A DNA stretch of 64,000 nt from Comamonadaceae bacterium (GTDB taxonomy: Bacteria; Pseudomonadota; Gammaproteobacteria; Burkholderiales; Burkholderiaceae_C): assembly GCA_947450645.1 (NCBI GenBank), contig CANFWH010000002.1, positions 97,646-161,645 on the forward strand. Direction: 5' to 3'. How positions within the stretch are numbered: position 1 is the first letter of the stretch; the number at the start of each line of letters is the position of its first letter. The notes below the pieces were generated by a model. That model saw nothing but the letters and a program-made list of their open reading frames with translations. It had not been told where the DNA came from and ran no database searches. Of this stretch, positions 1 to 9,279 are shown piece after piece. The position numbers and the translations under genes are program-made.

Positions 1-501
1 GGTTCACGCAGCCCTGTTTGGCGGCACGGTGATTGGCTCAAAATTGGCGCAGACGGTGGCTGCATCATCTACGGCAGAAGCGACGCCACTATCAACCGCT
101 TTGGCCTGCGCATGGGCACGAGCGAAATTTATAGCGCCGTCGAAGCGCTGCCCGAAGTGCTAGACAGCATGGTGGTGGATTTGGAATATTTGGGGCGCGA
201 TAGCTACATGCCGCTGTTTGTGGTGCTGCGAGATGGCATTGCTCTGGATGCCCCGCTGCGTAAGGCTTTGGAGGGTGCTATCCGCGTGGCGCTCTCCCCG
301 CGCTTTGTACCCAACGATATCTTCCAAGTACCCGAGATTCCGCGCACGCTCAGCGGTAAGAAACAAGAGCTACCGATTAAGAAGTTACTGCTCGGTCAGC
401 CGATTGAGAAGGTGGTCAACAAAGACGCTATGGCGAATCCTGCTTGTTTGGATTGGTATGTGGCGTTTGCTAAGGAGCGAGCCAGCACAGTAGCAACATA
501 G
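1..501 (+). CDS. Acetoacetyl-CoA synthetase, C-terminal part (5' end outside window)
   Basis: The reading frame is open from base 1, so only the C-terminal 166 residues are present. It is an adenylate-forming enzyme that activates acetoacetate (or a related acid) to its CoA ester. The visible part carries the late core motifs: HGDWLKI, then IYGRSDATINR with the conserved GRSDATIN block, then GLRMGTSEIYSAVE, and near the end IPRTLSGKKQELPIKK with the catalytic lysine region. The RMGTSEIY form is typical of acetoacetyl-CoA synthetases rather than acetyl-CoA synthetases. It ends 60 bp before boxC on the same strand and may share its transcript. The function is from family motifs; the substrate is inferred. 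Confidence 0.85.
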   Translation, partial: GSRSPVWRHGDWLKIGADGGCIIYGRSDATINRFGLRMGTSEIYSAVEALPEVLDSMVVDLEYLGRDSYMPLFVVLRDGIALDAPLRKALEGAIRVALSPRFVPNDIFQVPEIPRTLSGKKQELPIKKLLLGQPIEKVVNKDAMANPACLDWYVAFAKERASTVAT

Positions 502-561
502 TGCATTCGATTGAATTTCAGTGGAAACATAATTCATTCACTGAACTTCAAAAGGAATGAC

Positions 562-2244
562 ATGACAGCCCCTGCAAACCCCATCGTTGACTACCGCACA
601 TCACCCGACCAGTACAAACATTGGTCATACAAAATCGAGGGTCGCATTGCAACGCTCAGCCTCAACATCAACGAAGACGCAGGCATTCGCCCTGGCTACA
701 AACTCAAGTTGAACTCCTACGATTTGGGCGTGGACATTGAACTCCATGACGCGCTGCAGCGCATTCGCTTTTGCCATCCCGATGTGGCGACTGTGGTGGT
801 GACCTCGGGCAAAGACCGCATCTTTTGCTCGGGCGCGAACATCTTCATGCTCGGCGTGTCATCGCACGCTTGGAAAGTTAACTTTTGCAAGTTCACCAAC
901 GAAACCCGCAACGGCATGGAAGACTCCAGCCAGCACGATGGCCTCAAGTTTTTAGCGGCCGTCAACGGTGCGTGTGCTGGTGGCGGTTACGAGCTGGCAC
1001 TGGCTTGCGACGAAATTTATTTGGTCGATGACCGCGCATCGGCTGTGTCTCTGCCCGAAGTGCCGCTCCTTGGCGTATTGCCAGGCACAGGCGGCCTGAC
1101 ACGCGTGACCGACAAACGCAAAGTGCGTCACGATTTGGCCGATATTTTTTGCACCAGCGTAGAAGGCGTGCGCGGCGTGCGAGCCAAAGAATGGCGCTTG
1201 GTGGATGAGGTGATTAAGACGGCTGAATTTAGTGCAGGTATTGCCAAACGTGCCGATGAATTGGTGACAACTTCGGGACGCGTGGCAGCCGCTGATGTGG
1301 GCAAATCTAAAGGTGTGGAATGGACACGTGTGGAGCGCGAGCTCTCAGCCGACGGCAACACGCTCAATTACAAAACCGTGCAAGTCAGCATCGACCGCGC
1401 CAAGCGCACGGTGAGCTTGACGGTGCTTGCACCCACAACCGCACAACCAACAGACGCAGCAGGCATCGAGGCCGCTGGCGTGACTTGGTGGCCGCTGCAA
1501 TTGGCGCGTGAACTGGACGATGCCATCTTGCATCTGCGCACCAACGAATCTGAAATGGGTTTGTGGCTACTCAAATCCAAAGGTGATGCAGCTGCCGTGC
1601 TTGCGTCGGATGCCACCTTAATTGCGAACAAAACCCACTGGCTGGTTCGTGCCACGATTGGTCATTTGCGCCGCACTTTCTCGCGCATTGATGTGTCCTC
1701 GCGTTCGTTGTTCGCGGTGATTGAGCAAGGCTCTTGCTTCGTCGGCTCGCTGTTAGAAATTGCTCTCGCCGCTGATCGCAGCTACATGTACTGCGAAGCA
1801 GGCAGCGACTCAAATCCGCACATCACCGTGAACGATTGCAACTTTGGCATGTTCCCGATGGCGACCGATCAATCGCGCTTGCAACGTCGCTTCTACGAAG
1901 AAGCGCCCGCACTAAATGCCGTGCAGGCCACGTCTGGTAAGGCTTTGACGGGTGCTGCAGCGCTTGAGCTGGGATTAGTCACCGCCGCACCCGACGATAT
2001 CGATTGGGCTGATGAAGTACGTTTGGCCTGCGAAGAGCGCATTGCGCTGTCACCCGATTCACTCACAGGCTTAGAAGCTAATTTGCGCTTTAACGGCAAA
2101 GAGACCATGGTGACACGCGTCTTTGGTCGCCTCACTGCGTGGCAGAACTGGATTTTTGTACGCCCGAACGCCAGCGGCGAACGCGGCGCTTTGAAGCTGT
2201 ATGGCAAAGGCGAAAAAGCTGCTTTTGATATGAACCGCGTTTAA
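562..2244 (+). CDS. boxC: Benzoyl-CoA-dihydrodiol lyase BoxC
   Basis: 560-residue protein of the enoyl-CoA hydratase/crotonase superfamily. It cleaves the ring of 2,3-epoxybenzoyl-CoA hydrolytically to 3,4-dehydroadipyl-CoA semialdehyde and formate. Two crotonase-like halves can be seen: the first has an oxyanion-hole region around GGGYELALACDEIYLVDD and SLPEVPLLGVLPGTGG, the second lies around FVGSLLEIALAADRSY. The start at 562 is preferred over the upstream ATG at 511 because AAAGGAAT lies just before it and MTAPANPIVDYRTSPDQY looks like the family N-terminus. boxB follows after 23 bp and boxA 23 bp after that, so the three form one operon in the order C-B-A. Confidence 0.95.
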   Translation: MTAPANPIVDYRTSPDQYKHWSYKIEGRIATLSLNINEDAGIRPGYKLKLNSYDLGVDIELHDALQRIRFCHPDVATVVVTSGKDRIFCSGANIFMLGVSSHAWKVNFCKFTNETRNGMEDSSQHDGLKFLAAVNGACAGGGYELALACDEIYLVDDRASAVSLPEVPLLGVLPGTGGLTRVTDKRKVRHDLADIFCTSVEGVRGVRAKEWRLVDEVIKTAEFSAGIAKRADELVTTSGRVAAADVGKSKGVEWTRVERELSADGNTLNYKTVQVSIDRAKRTVSLTVLAPTTAQPTDAAGIEAAGVTWWPLQLARELDDAILHLRTNESEMGLWLLKSKGDAAAVLASDATLIANKTHWLVRATIGHLRRTFSRIDVSSRSLFAVIEQGSCFVGSLLEIALAADRSYMYCEAGSDSNPHITVNDCNFGMFPMATDQSRLQRRFYEEAPALNAVQATSGKALTGAAALELGLVTAAPDDIDWADEVRLACEERIALSPDSLTGLEANLRFNGKETMVTRVFGRLTAWQNWIFVRPNASGERGALKLYGKGEKAAFDMNRV

Positions 2245-2267
2245 TTATTTTTTAGAAGGAAATCATC

Positions 2268-3695
2268 ATGTCCGCTATCGACTACCAAGAACTGATCCCC
2301 AACAATGTCAATTTGTCAGAAGACAAAACCCTCAAGCGTGCGCTGGAGCATTGGCAGCCAAACTATGTGCAGTGGTGGAAGGACGTGGGACCTAAAGACT
2401 CGAACGAGAGCGAGGTGTACCTGCGTACTGCTGTCAGCGTTGACCCGCAAGGCTGGGCGACCTTTGGTCACGTGAAGATGCCTGACTACCGCTGGGGCAT
2501 TTTTATGAACGATCAGATTGCTGATCGCAAAGTTGGCTTTGGCGAGCAACTCGGTCGTGACGTCTGGCAAGAAGTGCCCGGCGAGCACCGTGCAAACTTG
2601 CGCCGCATCATCGTCACGCAAGGCGACACCGAGCCCGCATCGGTCGAGCAGCAGCGCCACTTGGGGCTGACCGCACCGTCGATGTACGACCTGCGCAATT
2701 TGTATCAAGTCAATGTCGAAGAAGGCCGTCACCTATGGGCGATGGTGTTTTTGCTGCACAAATATTTTGGCCGCGATGGCCGCGAAGAAGGCGATGCGCT
2801 GCTTGACCGCCGCTCGGGCGATGCGAACAATCCACGCATCTTGGGTGCATTTAATGAACAAACACCCGATTGGTTGTCGTTCTTCATGTTCACTTATTTC
2901 ACAGATCGTGATGGGAAATTTCAACTTGCCGCCCTTGCAGAGAGCGCATTTGATCCGCTCTCACGCACCACTAAATTCATGCTGACCGAAGAAGCGCACC
3001 ACATGTTTGTGGGCGAGTCGGGCATTAGCCGCGTCGTGCAGCGCACTTGCCAAGTGATGAACGAGCTAAAGACCGACGATCCTGCCAAGCTGCGTGCGGC
3101 TGGCGTAATTGATTTGCCCACCGTGCAGCGTTACCTCAATTTCCACTACAGCGTGACGATTGATTTGTTTGGCGCGGACGAGTCCAGCAATGCAGCGATC
3201 TTCTACAACTCAGGTCTCAAAGGACGCTACGAAGAGACCAAACGCACCGACGACCATCGCCTGACAAACCAAACCTACAAAGTCTTGGAAGTGAAGAATG
3301 GCACGCTGCAAGAGAAAGAAGTGCCGATGCTGAATGCGCTCAACGAAGTGCTGCGCGACGACTACATTACTGACTCTGTAGCGGGAGTAGAGCGCTGGAA
3401 TCGTGTGATTACCAAGGCGGGCATTGATGCCAAGTTGACCGTGCCGCACAAAGCCTTCAACCGCAAAATTGGTGCGCTCGCAGGACTCAAGCTATCGCCA
3501 CAAGGTCAGGTCGTCAGCGATGTTGAATTTGCCGCCAATCAAGACAAGTGGTTGCCAAGCGCGAGCGACCGAGCTTATGTGGCCAGCCTGATGGGGCGTG
3601 TGGTCGAGCCAGGTAAGTTTGCCAATTGGATTGCGCCACCCGCGCTGGGCATCAACCGCCAGCCTGTAGACTTTGAGTATGTTCGCTTTCACTAA
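2268..3695 (+). CDS. boxB: Benzoyl-CoA 2,3-epoxidase, oxygenase component BoxB
   Basis: 475-residue class I di-iron oxygenase. With the reductase BoxA it converts benzoyl-CoA, O2 and NADPH into 2,3-epoxybenzoyl-CoA. Di-iron ligand motifs are visible: EEGRH at residues 151-155 and TEEAHH around residues 240-245, in a largely helical protein of the normal family length. A good ribosome site (AGAAGGAAATC) precedes the ATG. Its place between boxC and boxA confirms the assignment. Confidence 0.96.
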   Translation: MSAIDYQELIPNNVNLSEDKTLKRALEHWQPNYVQWWKDVGPKDSNESEVYLRTAVSVDPQGWATFGHVKMPDYRWGIFMNDQIADRKVGFGEQLGRDVWQEVPGEHRANLRRIIVTQGDTEPASVEQQRHLGLTAPSMYDLRNLYQVNVEEGRHLWAMVFLLHKYFGRDGREEGDALLDRRSGDANNPRILGAFNEQTPDWLSFFMFTYFTDRDGKFQLAALAESAFDPLSRTTKFMLTEEAHHMFVGESGISRVVQRTCQVMNELKTDDPAKLRAAGVIDLPTVQRYLNFHYSVTIDLFGADESSNAAIFYNSGLKGRYEETKRTDDHRLTNQTYKVLEVKNGTLQEKEVPMLNALNEVLRDDYITDSVAGVERWNRVITKAGIDAKLTVPHKAFNRKIGALAGLKLSPQGQVVSDVEFAANQDKWLPSASDRAYVASLMGRVVEPGKFANWIAPPALGINRQPVDFEYVRFH

Positions 3696-3718
3696 ACATC
3701 CTCACTAGATAACTCGCT

Positions 3719-4954
3719 ATGCCACAAATCGTCATTCACCAGCATCTGATCGATCCTGAGATTTGCATTCGTTGTAACACCTGCGAGGCGATTTGCCCCG
3801 TGGGTGCGATCACGCATGACTCACGCAACTACGTGGTCAAGGCCGACATCTGCAATAACTGCATGGCTTGCATCCCGCCTTGTCCAACGGGTTCGATTGA
3901 CAACTGGCGTGACGTACCAAAAGAGCAGGCGTATTCGATTGAAGCGCAACTAGGTTGGGATGAACTGCCTGCTGCTCTAGAGGGCATATCTGCTCTGGCT
4001 TCTGAGAGCCTTGCCCCTGCAAGCGCCAGTCCATCTGGCCTAGCGGGCAATACGCAAGTGGGAAGCATCATGGCGCCCCATTCAGCGGCGACGCCTGTCA
4101 CCAACACACACACACCAAAAAATCCGATCACAGCCAAAGTAGTAGGCAACCACCGCGTCACGTTGCTGGGCACATCCAGCGACACGCACCACATCGTGCT
4201 CGACTTCGGTACGCAGCAGTTTCCCGTGCTGGAAGGTCAGTCCATCGGCATCATTCCTACGGGCGTGGATGCCAGCGGCAAAGCACATTACCCACGTCAG
4301 TATTCGATAGCATCGCCGCGTAATGGCGAGCGTGCAGGCTACAATAATCTCTCGCTCACCGTGAAGCGCGTACTCGCTGATCATGACGGCAAGCCCACAG
4401 TGGGCGTGGCTTCCAACTACGTGTGCGATTTAAAAGTGGGTGACGAAGTACAAGTCACGGGGCCCTTTGGTGCAAGCTTTTTAATGCCCAATCATGCGGG
4501 CAGCAACATCGTGATGATTTGCACAGGCACAGGCAGCGCACCGATGCGCGCTATGACCGAGTGGCGCAGACGCGAACGCACAGCGGGTACGCCGAACAGC
4601 GGCAAACTCATGTTATTTTTTGGCGCCCGAACCAAGGAAGAGCTACCGTATTTTGGTCCGCTACAAAATCTACCTAAAGACTTCATCGACATTCACTTTG
4701 CGTTTTCGCGTGCTCCCGATCCGCTAGGTCACGGCAGCAAACGTTATGTGCAAGATGTGATGCACGAGCAAGCCAGCAGTGTGGCTGCACTGCTCAAAGA
4801 TGCGAATACCTACTTTTATGTTTGTGGACTCAAGAGCATGGAAACAGGCGTGTTAGATGCACTCAAAGACATTGCCACAAGCGCGAAGCTTGACTGGGCA
4901 AGGCTTCAGGACGAGATGCGTGTGCAGGGGCGGTTGCATTTAGAGACGTATTAA
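3719..4954 (+). CDS. boxA: Benzoyl-CoA 2,3-epoxidase, reductase component BoxA
   Basis: 411-residue iron-sulfur flavoprotein passing electrons from NADPH to BoxB. The N-terminus holds two 4Fe-4S ferredoxin motifs: C16-x2-C19-x2-C22-x3-C26 and C45-x2-C48-x2-C51-x3-C55. A low-complexity Ala/Ser/Thr linker (about residues 85-140) joins this to a ferredoxin-NADP reductase module with the FAD motif RQYSIAS and the nucleotide-binding motif [12 protein letters not shown]. The C-terminal residues LHLETY are usual for this reductase type. It is the last gene of the boxC-boxB-boxA operon and faces the convergent pmbA, whose stop is 16 bp away. Confidence 0.95.
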   Translation: MPQIVIHQHLIDPEICIRCNTCEAICPVGAITHDSRNYVVKADICNNCMACIPPCPTGSIDNWRDVPKEQAYSIEAQLGWDELPAALEGISALASESLAPASASPSGLAGNTQVGSIMAPHSAATPVTNTHTPKNPITAKVVGNHRVTLLGTSSDTHHIVLDFGTQQFPVLEGQSIGIIPTGVDASGKAHYPRQYSIASPRNGERAGYNNLSLTVKRVLADHDGKPTVGVASNYVCDLKVGDEVQVTGPFGASFLMPNHAGSNIVMICTGTGSAPMRAMTEWRRRERTAGTPNSGKLMLFFGARTKEELPYFGPLQNLPKDFIDIHFAFSRAPDPLGHGSKRYVQDVMHEQASSVAALLKDANTYFYVCGLKSMETGVLDALKDIATSAKLDWARLQDEMRVQGRLHLETY

Positions 4955-4970
4955 AGCACCTTCTAAAGCT

Positions 4971-6395
4971 TTAACTTCCCGCCACCTTCATGCGGTTAAT
5001 CAGCACCGAGCCAATCGTCTTCGCGCCGTAGTTGTAGGTGTCTGCACCTACGGCTTGAATCCCTAGGAACATATCTTTCAAATTGCCCGCAATCGTGATT
5101 TCGTGCACGGGGTACGCGATGCGGCCGTTCTCCACCCAATAGCCGCTTGCGCCGCGTGAGTAGTCACCCGTGACGTAGTTCACGCCCTGCCCCATGAGCT
5201 CGGTCACAAAGAGACCTGTGCCTAATTTTTTGAGCATGTCATCCAAATCGTCCGCCGCTTTTGTTTTGGTGGATGTGAGGGTGAGGTTGTGCGAGCCGCC
5301 CGCGTTGCCTGTGCTTTTCATCCCGAGTTTGCGTGCCGAATAGCTGCTCAAAAAGTAGCCTTCAACTTTGCCATCCGTGACGATTTGACGCTTTTGCGTT
5401 TGCACGCCCTCTTCGTCAAACGGCGCGCTGCCTTTGCCTTTGAGTACAAACGGATCGTCTTCGATGTTGATATGTTGAGGCAGCACGAGTTTGCCCAAAC
5501 TGCCTTCTAAAAACGTGGTCTTGCGGTACAGTGCACCGCCGCTGGTGGCTTGCACATAACCGCCCAAGAGCCCCACAGCCATGCTGGACTCGAACAACAC
5601 GGCGCACGTGCGGGTGCTCAGTTTTTTGGCGTTGAGCCTAGAGAGCGCTCGCTCGGCGGCGTAGCGACCCACCGCCTCGGGGCTGGACATCTCAGTCGCA
5701 TCGCGCATCGAGGTATGCCACGAGCCTTGCTGCATATCAGCACCCTGGCGTTTGGAGTTGGCAGCAATCGGTGCCACCGATAAGCTATGCCGCGAACTGG
5801 CGTAGCCGCCTTCAAATGCGATGTCGCTTCCACGCAAATGAGCTGCCCAAAAATGGCTTTGCTGCGCCGACACGCCTGCGCCCTCAGAATTGACCACGCG
5901 CTTGTCTGTGCCCATGGCCGCCGCCTCGCAGCTCAGTGCGAGCACGAGCGCTTGCTCGCTGGTCAAGTCCCACGGATGAAATAAATCAAGATCGGGTTGC
6001 TTGCCGTTTTTAAACGTGGCGTAGTCGCCAATCGCGGGCAAACCCGCCATATCGTCCGCCGCCGTAAAGCGGGCAATATCAAACGCCGCTTGCACGGTTT
6101 GCTTGACGGCGCTATCCGAGAAATCCGACGTGCTGGCGTTGCCACGGCGCTGCCCCACATACACCGTCACGCCTAGCGATTTGTCGCGGTTGCGCTCTAC
6201 GTTCTCTAACTCACCAAGGCGGGCAGAAACCGATAGGCCGCAGCCCTCGGATGCTTCAGAAGCCGCATCGGTCGCGCCCAATTTTTTGGCATGTGCTAAG
6301 GCGCTATGCGTCAGCTCTTGAAAAAATGCGGGGGAGTAGCTAAAGCCGTGGAGCGGTGAACTTTGGAGCTTAGCTTGGAGGGATTTATTTGTCAT
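4971..6395 (-). CDS. pmbA: PmbA/TldE family metalloprotease subunit
   Basis: About 474 residues, matching PmbA/TldE. This protein pairs with TldD in a zinc-dependent protease that trims unfolded peptides and, in enterobacteria, processes microcin B17 precursor. Family features are DKSLGVTVYVGQRRGNASTSDFS near the N-terminus and, near the C-terminus, GLFVTELMGQGVNYVTGDYSRGASG and the YPVHEITIAGNLKDMF block. TldE itself lacks the HExxxH metal site, and none is seen here. The start at 6395 is chosen because the alternative at 6410 would run into the divergent darP gene. Its partner tldD is not in the window, which is common. Confidence 0.92.
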   Translation of the reverse strand: MTNKSLQAKLQSSPLHGFSYSPAFFQELTHSALAHAKKLGATDAASEASEGCGLSVSARLGELENVERNRDKSLGVTVYVGQRRGNASTSDFSDSAVKQTVQAAFDIARFTAADDMAGLPAIGDYATFKNGKQPDLDLFHPWDLTSEQALVLALSCEAAAMGTDKRVVNSEGAGVSAQQSHFWAAHLRGSDIAFEGGYASSRHSLSVAPIAANSKRQGADMQQGSWHTSMRDATEMSSPEAVGRYAAERALSRLNAKKLSTRTCAVLFESSMAVGLLGGYVQATSGGALYRKTTFLEGSLGKLVLPQHINIEDDPFVLKGKGSAPFDEEGVQTQKRQIVTDGKVEGYFLSSYSARKLGMKSTGNAGGSHNLTLTSTKTKAADDLDDMLKKLGTGLFVTELMGQGVNYVTGDYSRGASGYWVENGRIAYPVHEITIAGNLKDMFLGIQAVGADTYNYGAKTIGSVLINRMKVAGS

Positions 6396-6417
6396 GGCGT
6401 CAATTATCATTGGACTT

Positions 6418-6843
6418 ATGACTGGAAAAATGAAAAAAGGTTACTACGTCAAAGGCCACTTTGTGGCCGATGGTAGTGAGCGCGACCTAGAACTCAAGCG
6501 CGAACGCAAGGCCGAGAGCCAAATCGACCCCGACAAACCGACTCGTACCGAGATGAAAGCCGTTAGCGATGCGCTGCAAAAACTCGGCGTTCAACTGATT
6601 TCGCTAAGGGACGATTTGCTCGCCTCACTCGACTTGCCCGAAACGCTGATCAAAGCGATTGATGAGCACAACCGCATCACGCACCGCGAAGGCAAACGCC
6701 GCCTTGTGCAGTTTGTGGGCAAGCTGATGCGCAAGCTGGACGACGAGCAATTAGCGGCGATTAATGCAGCGCTACGGGATCAAGCACGCGGTGTGCCACG
6801 TATCCCGAAAGCGAAGGTTGCAGACGAGTCTAGCGATGACTGA
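6418..6843 (+). CDS. yjgA: DarP/YjgA family ribosome-associated protein (DUF615)
   Basis: 141-residue charged helical protein of the YjgA/DUF615 family, which binds a late 50S subunit assembly intermediate in E. coli (DarP). The N-terminal KKGYYVKGHFVADGSE corresponds to the family's KGYYVRGQFV start, followed by the conserved KTEMKRE-like stretch (here TRTEMKAVSDALQKLG) and LPETLIKAIDEHNRITHREGKRR. An ATG at 6394 would add eight residues absent from the family, so 6418 is preferred; 6430 is also possible. It is divergent from pmbA and overlaps mog by 8 bp, so the two are probably co-translated. Confidence 0.88.
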   Translation: MTGKMKKGYYVKGHFVADGSERDLELKRERKAESQIDPDKPTRTEMKAVSDALQKLGVQLISLRDDLLASLDLPETLIKAIDEHNRITHREGKRRLVQFVGKLMRKLDDEQLAAINAALRDQARGVPRIPKAKVADESSDD

Positions 6844-7393
6844 TCTACTTGATCCCATCAAAATCGGCATCGTCTCGTGCAGCGACCGTGCCAGCACGGG
6901 CGTGTACGAAGACAAAGGTTTGCCTGCGCTCAAAGAGTGGCTAGGCAAAGCCATTAAGAACCCGATCACGTTTGAGGCGAGACTGATCCCCGATGAGCAA
7001 GCCGTGATTAGTCAAACGCTGATTGAGTTAGTGGACGCGGGCTGCTCGCTCGTACTCACCACTGGCGGCACTGGCCCCAGCCTGCGCGATGTCACTGTGG
7101 AAGCCACGCTGGCTGTGGCTCACAAAGAAATGCCTGGTTTTGGCGAGCAGATGCGCCAGATCAGTTTAAAGTTTGTGCCCACCGCGATTTTGTCGCGTCA
7201 AACGGCAGTGATTAGAGACAAGGCGCTCATCATCAATTTGCCGGGGCAACCTAAGGCGATTGCGGAGACCTTAGACGGCGGCATCTTTGCAGCAGTGCCG
7301 TATTGCGTCGATTTGATTGGCGGGCCGTATATCGAAACAGTTGACTCTGTGTGCAAGGCGTTTAGACCGAAGTCAGCGATCAGAACTCACTAG
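6836..7393 (+). CDS. mog: Molybdopterin adenylyltransferase Mog
   Basis: 185 residues, MoaB/Mog fold. It adenylylates molybdopterin before metal insertion in molybdenum cofactor biosynthesis. The signature motifs are IGIVSCSDRAS near the N-terminus, then LVLTTGGTGPSLRDVTVEA and a later INLPGQPKAIAETLDGG. The start at 6836 is chosen because it matches the family N-terminus and overlaps the stop of the upstream gene (ATGACTGA), indicating translational coupling. Upstream in-frame starts would add a basic tail not seen in the family. Confidence 0.93.
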   Translation: MTDLLDPIKIGIVSCSDRASTGVYEDKGLPALKEWLGKAIKNPITFEARLIPDEQAVISQTLIELVDAGCSLVLTTGGTGPSLRDVTVEATLAVAHKEMPGFGEQMRQISLKFVPTAILSRQTAVIRDKALIINLPGQPKAIAETLDGGIFAAVPYCVDLIGGPYIETVDSVCKAFRPKSAIRTH

Positions 7394-7412
7394 CAATAAG
7401 CAGCGCCATCGG

Positions 7413-8576
7413 TCAGCGAACTTGCAAGCCACGCCAGCCATAAACTTGCCAGTCGCTGCGCATCTGGTTATCTTGTCCACCGTAAATAACACGGCCTGTT
7501 GCTAAATGCGCACCAAAATCTTTGGCAAATTGCGCTAGTCCCTTGAAGTAATCACCATTGACGGTTGCGCCTGCTTTGATTTCGATCGCGTGAACTTTGC
7601 CCGCTTCCGGGATGAGTAAGTCAATTTCATGTCCGAGGGAGTCACGGTAAAAGTAAAGTGGCTCGGAATCACCGTGATGCCATTTTTCTTTTAGCGCTTC
7701 CATCACGATAAAGTTTTCAAAAAGCGCACCCCACAGCGGATCCCGCGTCACTTGATCAGCCTCGCGTAAGCCCAATAGCCACGCTGCCAATCCGACATCG
7801 TAAAAATAAAGTTTAGGACTACGAATGAGGCGCTTGCTGGTATTGGTAAACCAAGGTTGGAGCAAATAAACAATACAGCTGGTTTGCAGTAAATCTAGCC
7901 ACGCTTGTGCAGTAGCATGTGCAATGCCCGCATCCATCGCCAAGTTACTGAGGTTGAGCAGCTGACCCGTTCGGCCTGCGCACAGCCTCACAAAGCGCTC
8001 GAACCGCTGTAAATCATGTACGGCGGTAAGCTCACGCAAATCACGTTCAACGTAGCTAGAAAAGTAATCTGCTAATGCTTGACTGGGATTGAGCTTGCGG
8101 TCGTGAATACGTGGATAAAAACCATTCAAGATGACTTGACTCGCCGTTTGCTTTTGGTAATTTGGGACTAAGCGGCACAACTCAGACAAGCTCATGGGTA
8201 AGAGGCGCAAGATGGCAGTACGACCTGCCAGTGATTGCGTGACACTGCGCATCAGCTCAAATTGCTGGCTACCCGTTAGTACAAAGCGGCCAGGCGTTGG
8301 ATCGCTATCGACCATCGTCTGCAAATAGGAGGGTAGCTCTGGCACGCGCTGAATTTCATCAAAAATAGCTCCGCCTTGGTAGGTACTCAAGAAACCACGC
8401 GGATCGTTTTGCGCAAAGCGACGCACATCTGGATCTTCTAAAGAAACGTAGGGTTTGTTTGCACACTCTGTTTTTGCCAAAGTGGTCTTACCGCTTTGCC
8501 TAGGGCCAGTGAGCGTCACGACCGGGTACTTAGCGAGCGCTTGTTGAAAGAAAGGGGCAATGTCGCGTTGAATCAT
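7413..8576 (-). CDS. AAA-family ATPase with DUF4143 domain
   Basis: 387-residue protein of the AAA_14/DUF4143 family. Walker A is GPRQSGKTTL at about residues 24-33, Walker B is the stretch GGAIFDEIQRVPEL, and sensor-like LTGSQQFELM follows. The C-terminal half is the DUF4143 part with the nuclease-like end LGHEIDLLIPEAGKVHAIEIKAG, where D and E..K recall a PD-(D/E)xK site. The biological role of this widespread family is not established; it is often strain-variable. It stands alone, is richer in A+T than its neighbours, and has a perfect 12-bp palindrome just upstream. Start at 8576 or 8582. Confidence 0.88.
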   Translation of the reverse strand: MIQRDIAPFFQQALAKYPVVTLTGPRQSGKTTLAKTECANKPYVSLEDPDVRRFAQNDPRGFLSTYQGGAIFDEIQRVPELPSYLQTMVDSDPTPGRFVLTGSQQFELMRSVTQSLAGRTAILRLLPMSLSELCRLVPNYQKQTASQVILNGFYPRIHDRKLNPSQALADYFSSYVERDLRELTAVHDLQRFERFVRLCAGRTGQLLNLSNLAMDAGIAHATAQAWLDLLQTSCIVYLLQPWFTNTSKRLIRSPKLYFYDVGLAAWLLGLREADQVTRDPLWGALFENFIVMEALKEKWHHGDSEPLYFYRDSLGHEIDLLIPEAGKVHAIEIKAGATVNGDYFKGLAQFAKDFGAHLATGRVIYGGQDNQMRSDWQVYGWRGLQVR

Positions 8577-8609
8577 GCCCACATTCTAAATGAATGCCTA
8601 CTCAAATTC

Positions 8610-8642
8610 CTGCAATTTCACAAAAATTTCGTGAAATTGCAG
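8610..8642. repeat. Perfect 12-bp inverted repeat upstream of the DUF4143 ATPase
   Basis: CTGCAATTTCAC at 8610-8621 is repeated as its exact reverse complement at 8631-8642, with a 9-base A+T-rich loop. It lies 34 bp upstream of the ATPase start and 26 bp beyond the cysE stop. No T-run follows on either strand, so an operator or a cruciform-type mobile-element mark is more likely than a terminator. The palindrome is seen directly; its role is inferred. Confidence 0.75.
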
Positions 8643-8667
8643 AAATTATTGCACGCTATTAAACCAA

Positions 8668-9270
8668 CTACCCCTCTAAATCTTCGTCGGTAATGCCGTA
8701 AGCCGTGAAAGCCGCGCCGCTATTGACTTCCAGCGACACACCCTCTTTCGGCATGATGATGCGAGCAGGAATGCCCACCGCCGTTGCGCCCGCAGGCACA
8801 GGCTTAATCACCACCGCGTTGCTACCAATCTTGGCGCCATCGCCCACGGTAAAACCACCCAGCACTTTGGCGCCCGCGCTCACGACCACGTTTTTGCCAA
8901 GGGTTGGATGACGCTTCACACCTTTGTAGAGCGACGTGCCGCCCAGCGTGACGCCTTGGTATATCGTGCAGCCGTCGCCAATCTCGGCGGTCTCGCCCAC
9001 CACCACGCCCATGGCGTGATCGAAAAAGACACGTTCACCCACGATGGCACCTGGATGAATCTCGATGCCCGTCAGCCATCGCGAAAACACTGAGAGGAAA
9101 CGCCCAAACCACTTGATGCCAAAAATGTTGCTCATCCAGCAGGCATGCGCCACGCGGTGCAGCATCACGGCGTGCAGGCCTGGGTAGCACGTGAGCACCT
9201 CGAACCAATGGCGCGCTGCGGGGTCGCGCTCTAGGATGCAGGCAATGTCTTGTCGGATTCGTTTAAACAT
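8668..9270 (-). CDS. cysE: Serine O-acetyltransferase (short CysE type)
   Basis: 200 residues, a left-handed beta-helix acetyltransferase. It makes O-acetylserine from serine and acetyl-CoA for cysteine synthesis. Hexapeptide repeats run through IEIHPGAIVGERVFFDHAMG and VVVGETAEIGDGCTIYQGVTLGGTS, with the catalytic histidine in the DHAMG motif. The length is well below the 273 residues of E. coli CysE: most of the N-terminal helical region is missing, as in the short bacterial type. It sits 9 bp downstream of trmJ on the same strand and probably shares its message. Confidence 0.92.
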   Translation of the reverse strand: MFKRIRQDIACILERDPAARHWFEVLTCYPGLHAVMLHRVAHACWMSNIFGIKWFGRFLSVFSRWLTGIEIHPGAIVGERVFFDHAMGVVVGETAEIGDGCTIYQGVTLGGTSLYKGVKRHPTLGKNVVVSAGAKVLGGFTVGDGAKIGSNAVVIKPVPAGATAVGIPARIIMPKEGVSLEVNSGAAFTAYGITDEDLEG

Positions 9271-9279
9271 GAGTCGATT

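Noticed and set aside
511..561. Upstream extension of boxC
   Set aside because: No family similarity and a better ribosome site directly before 562.
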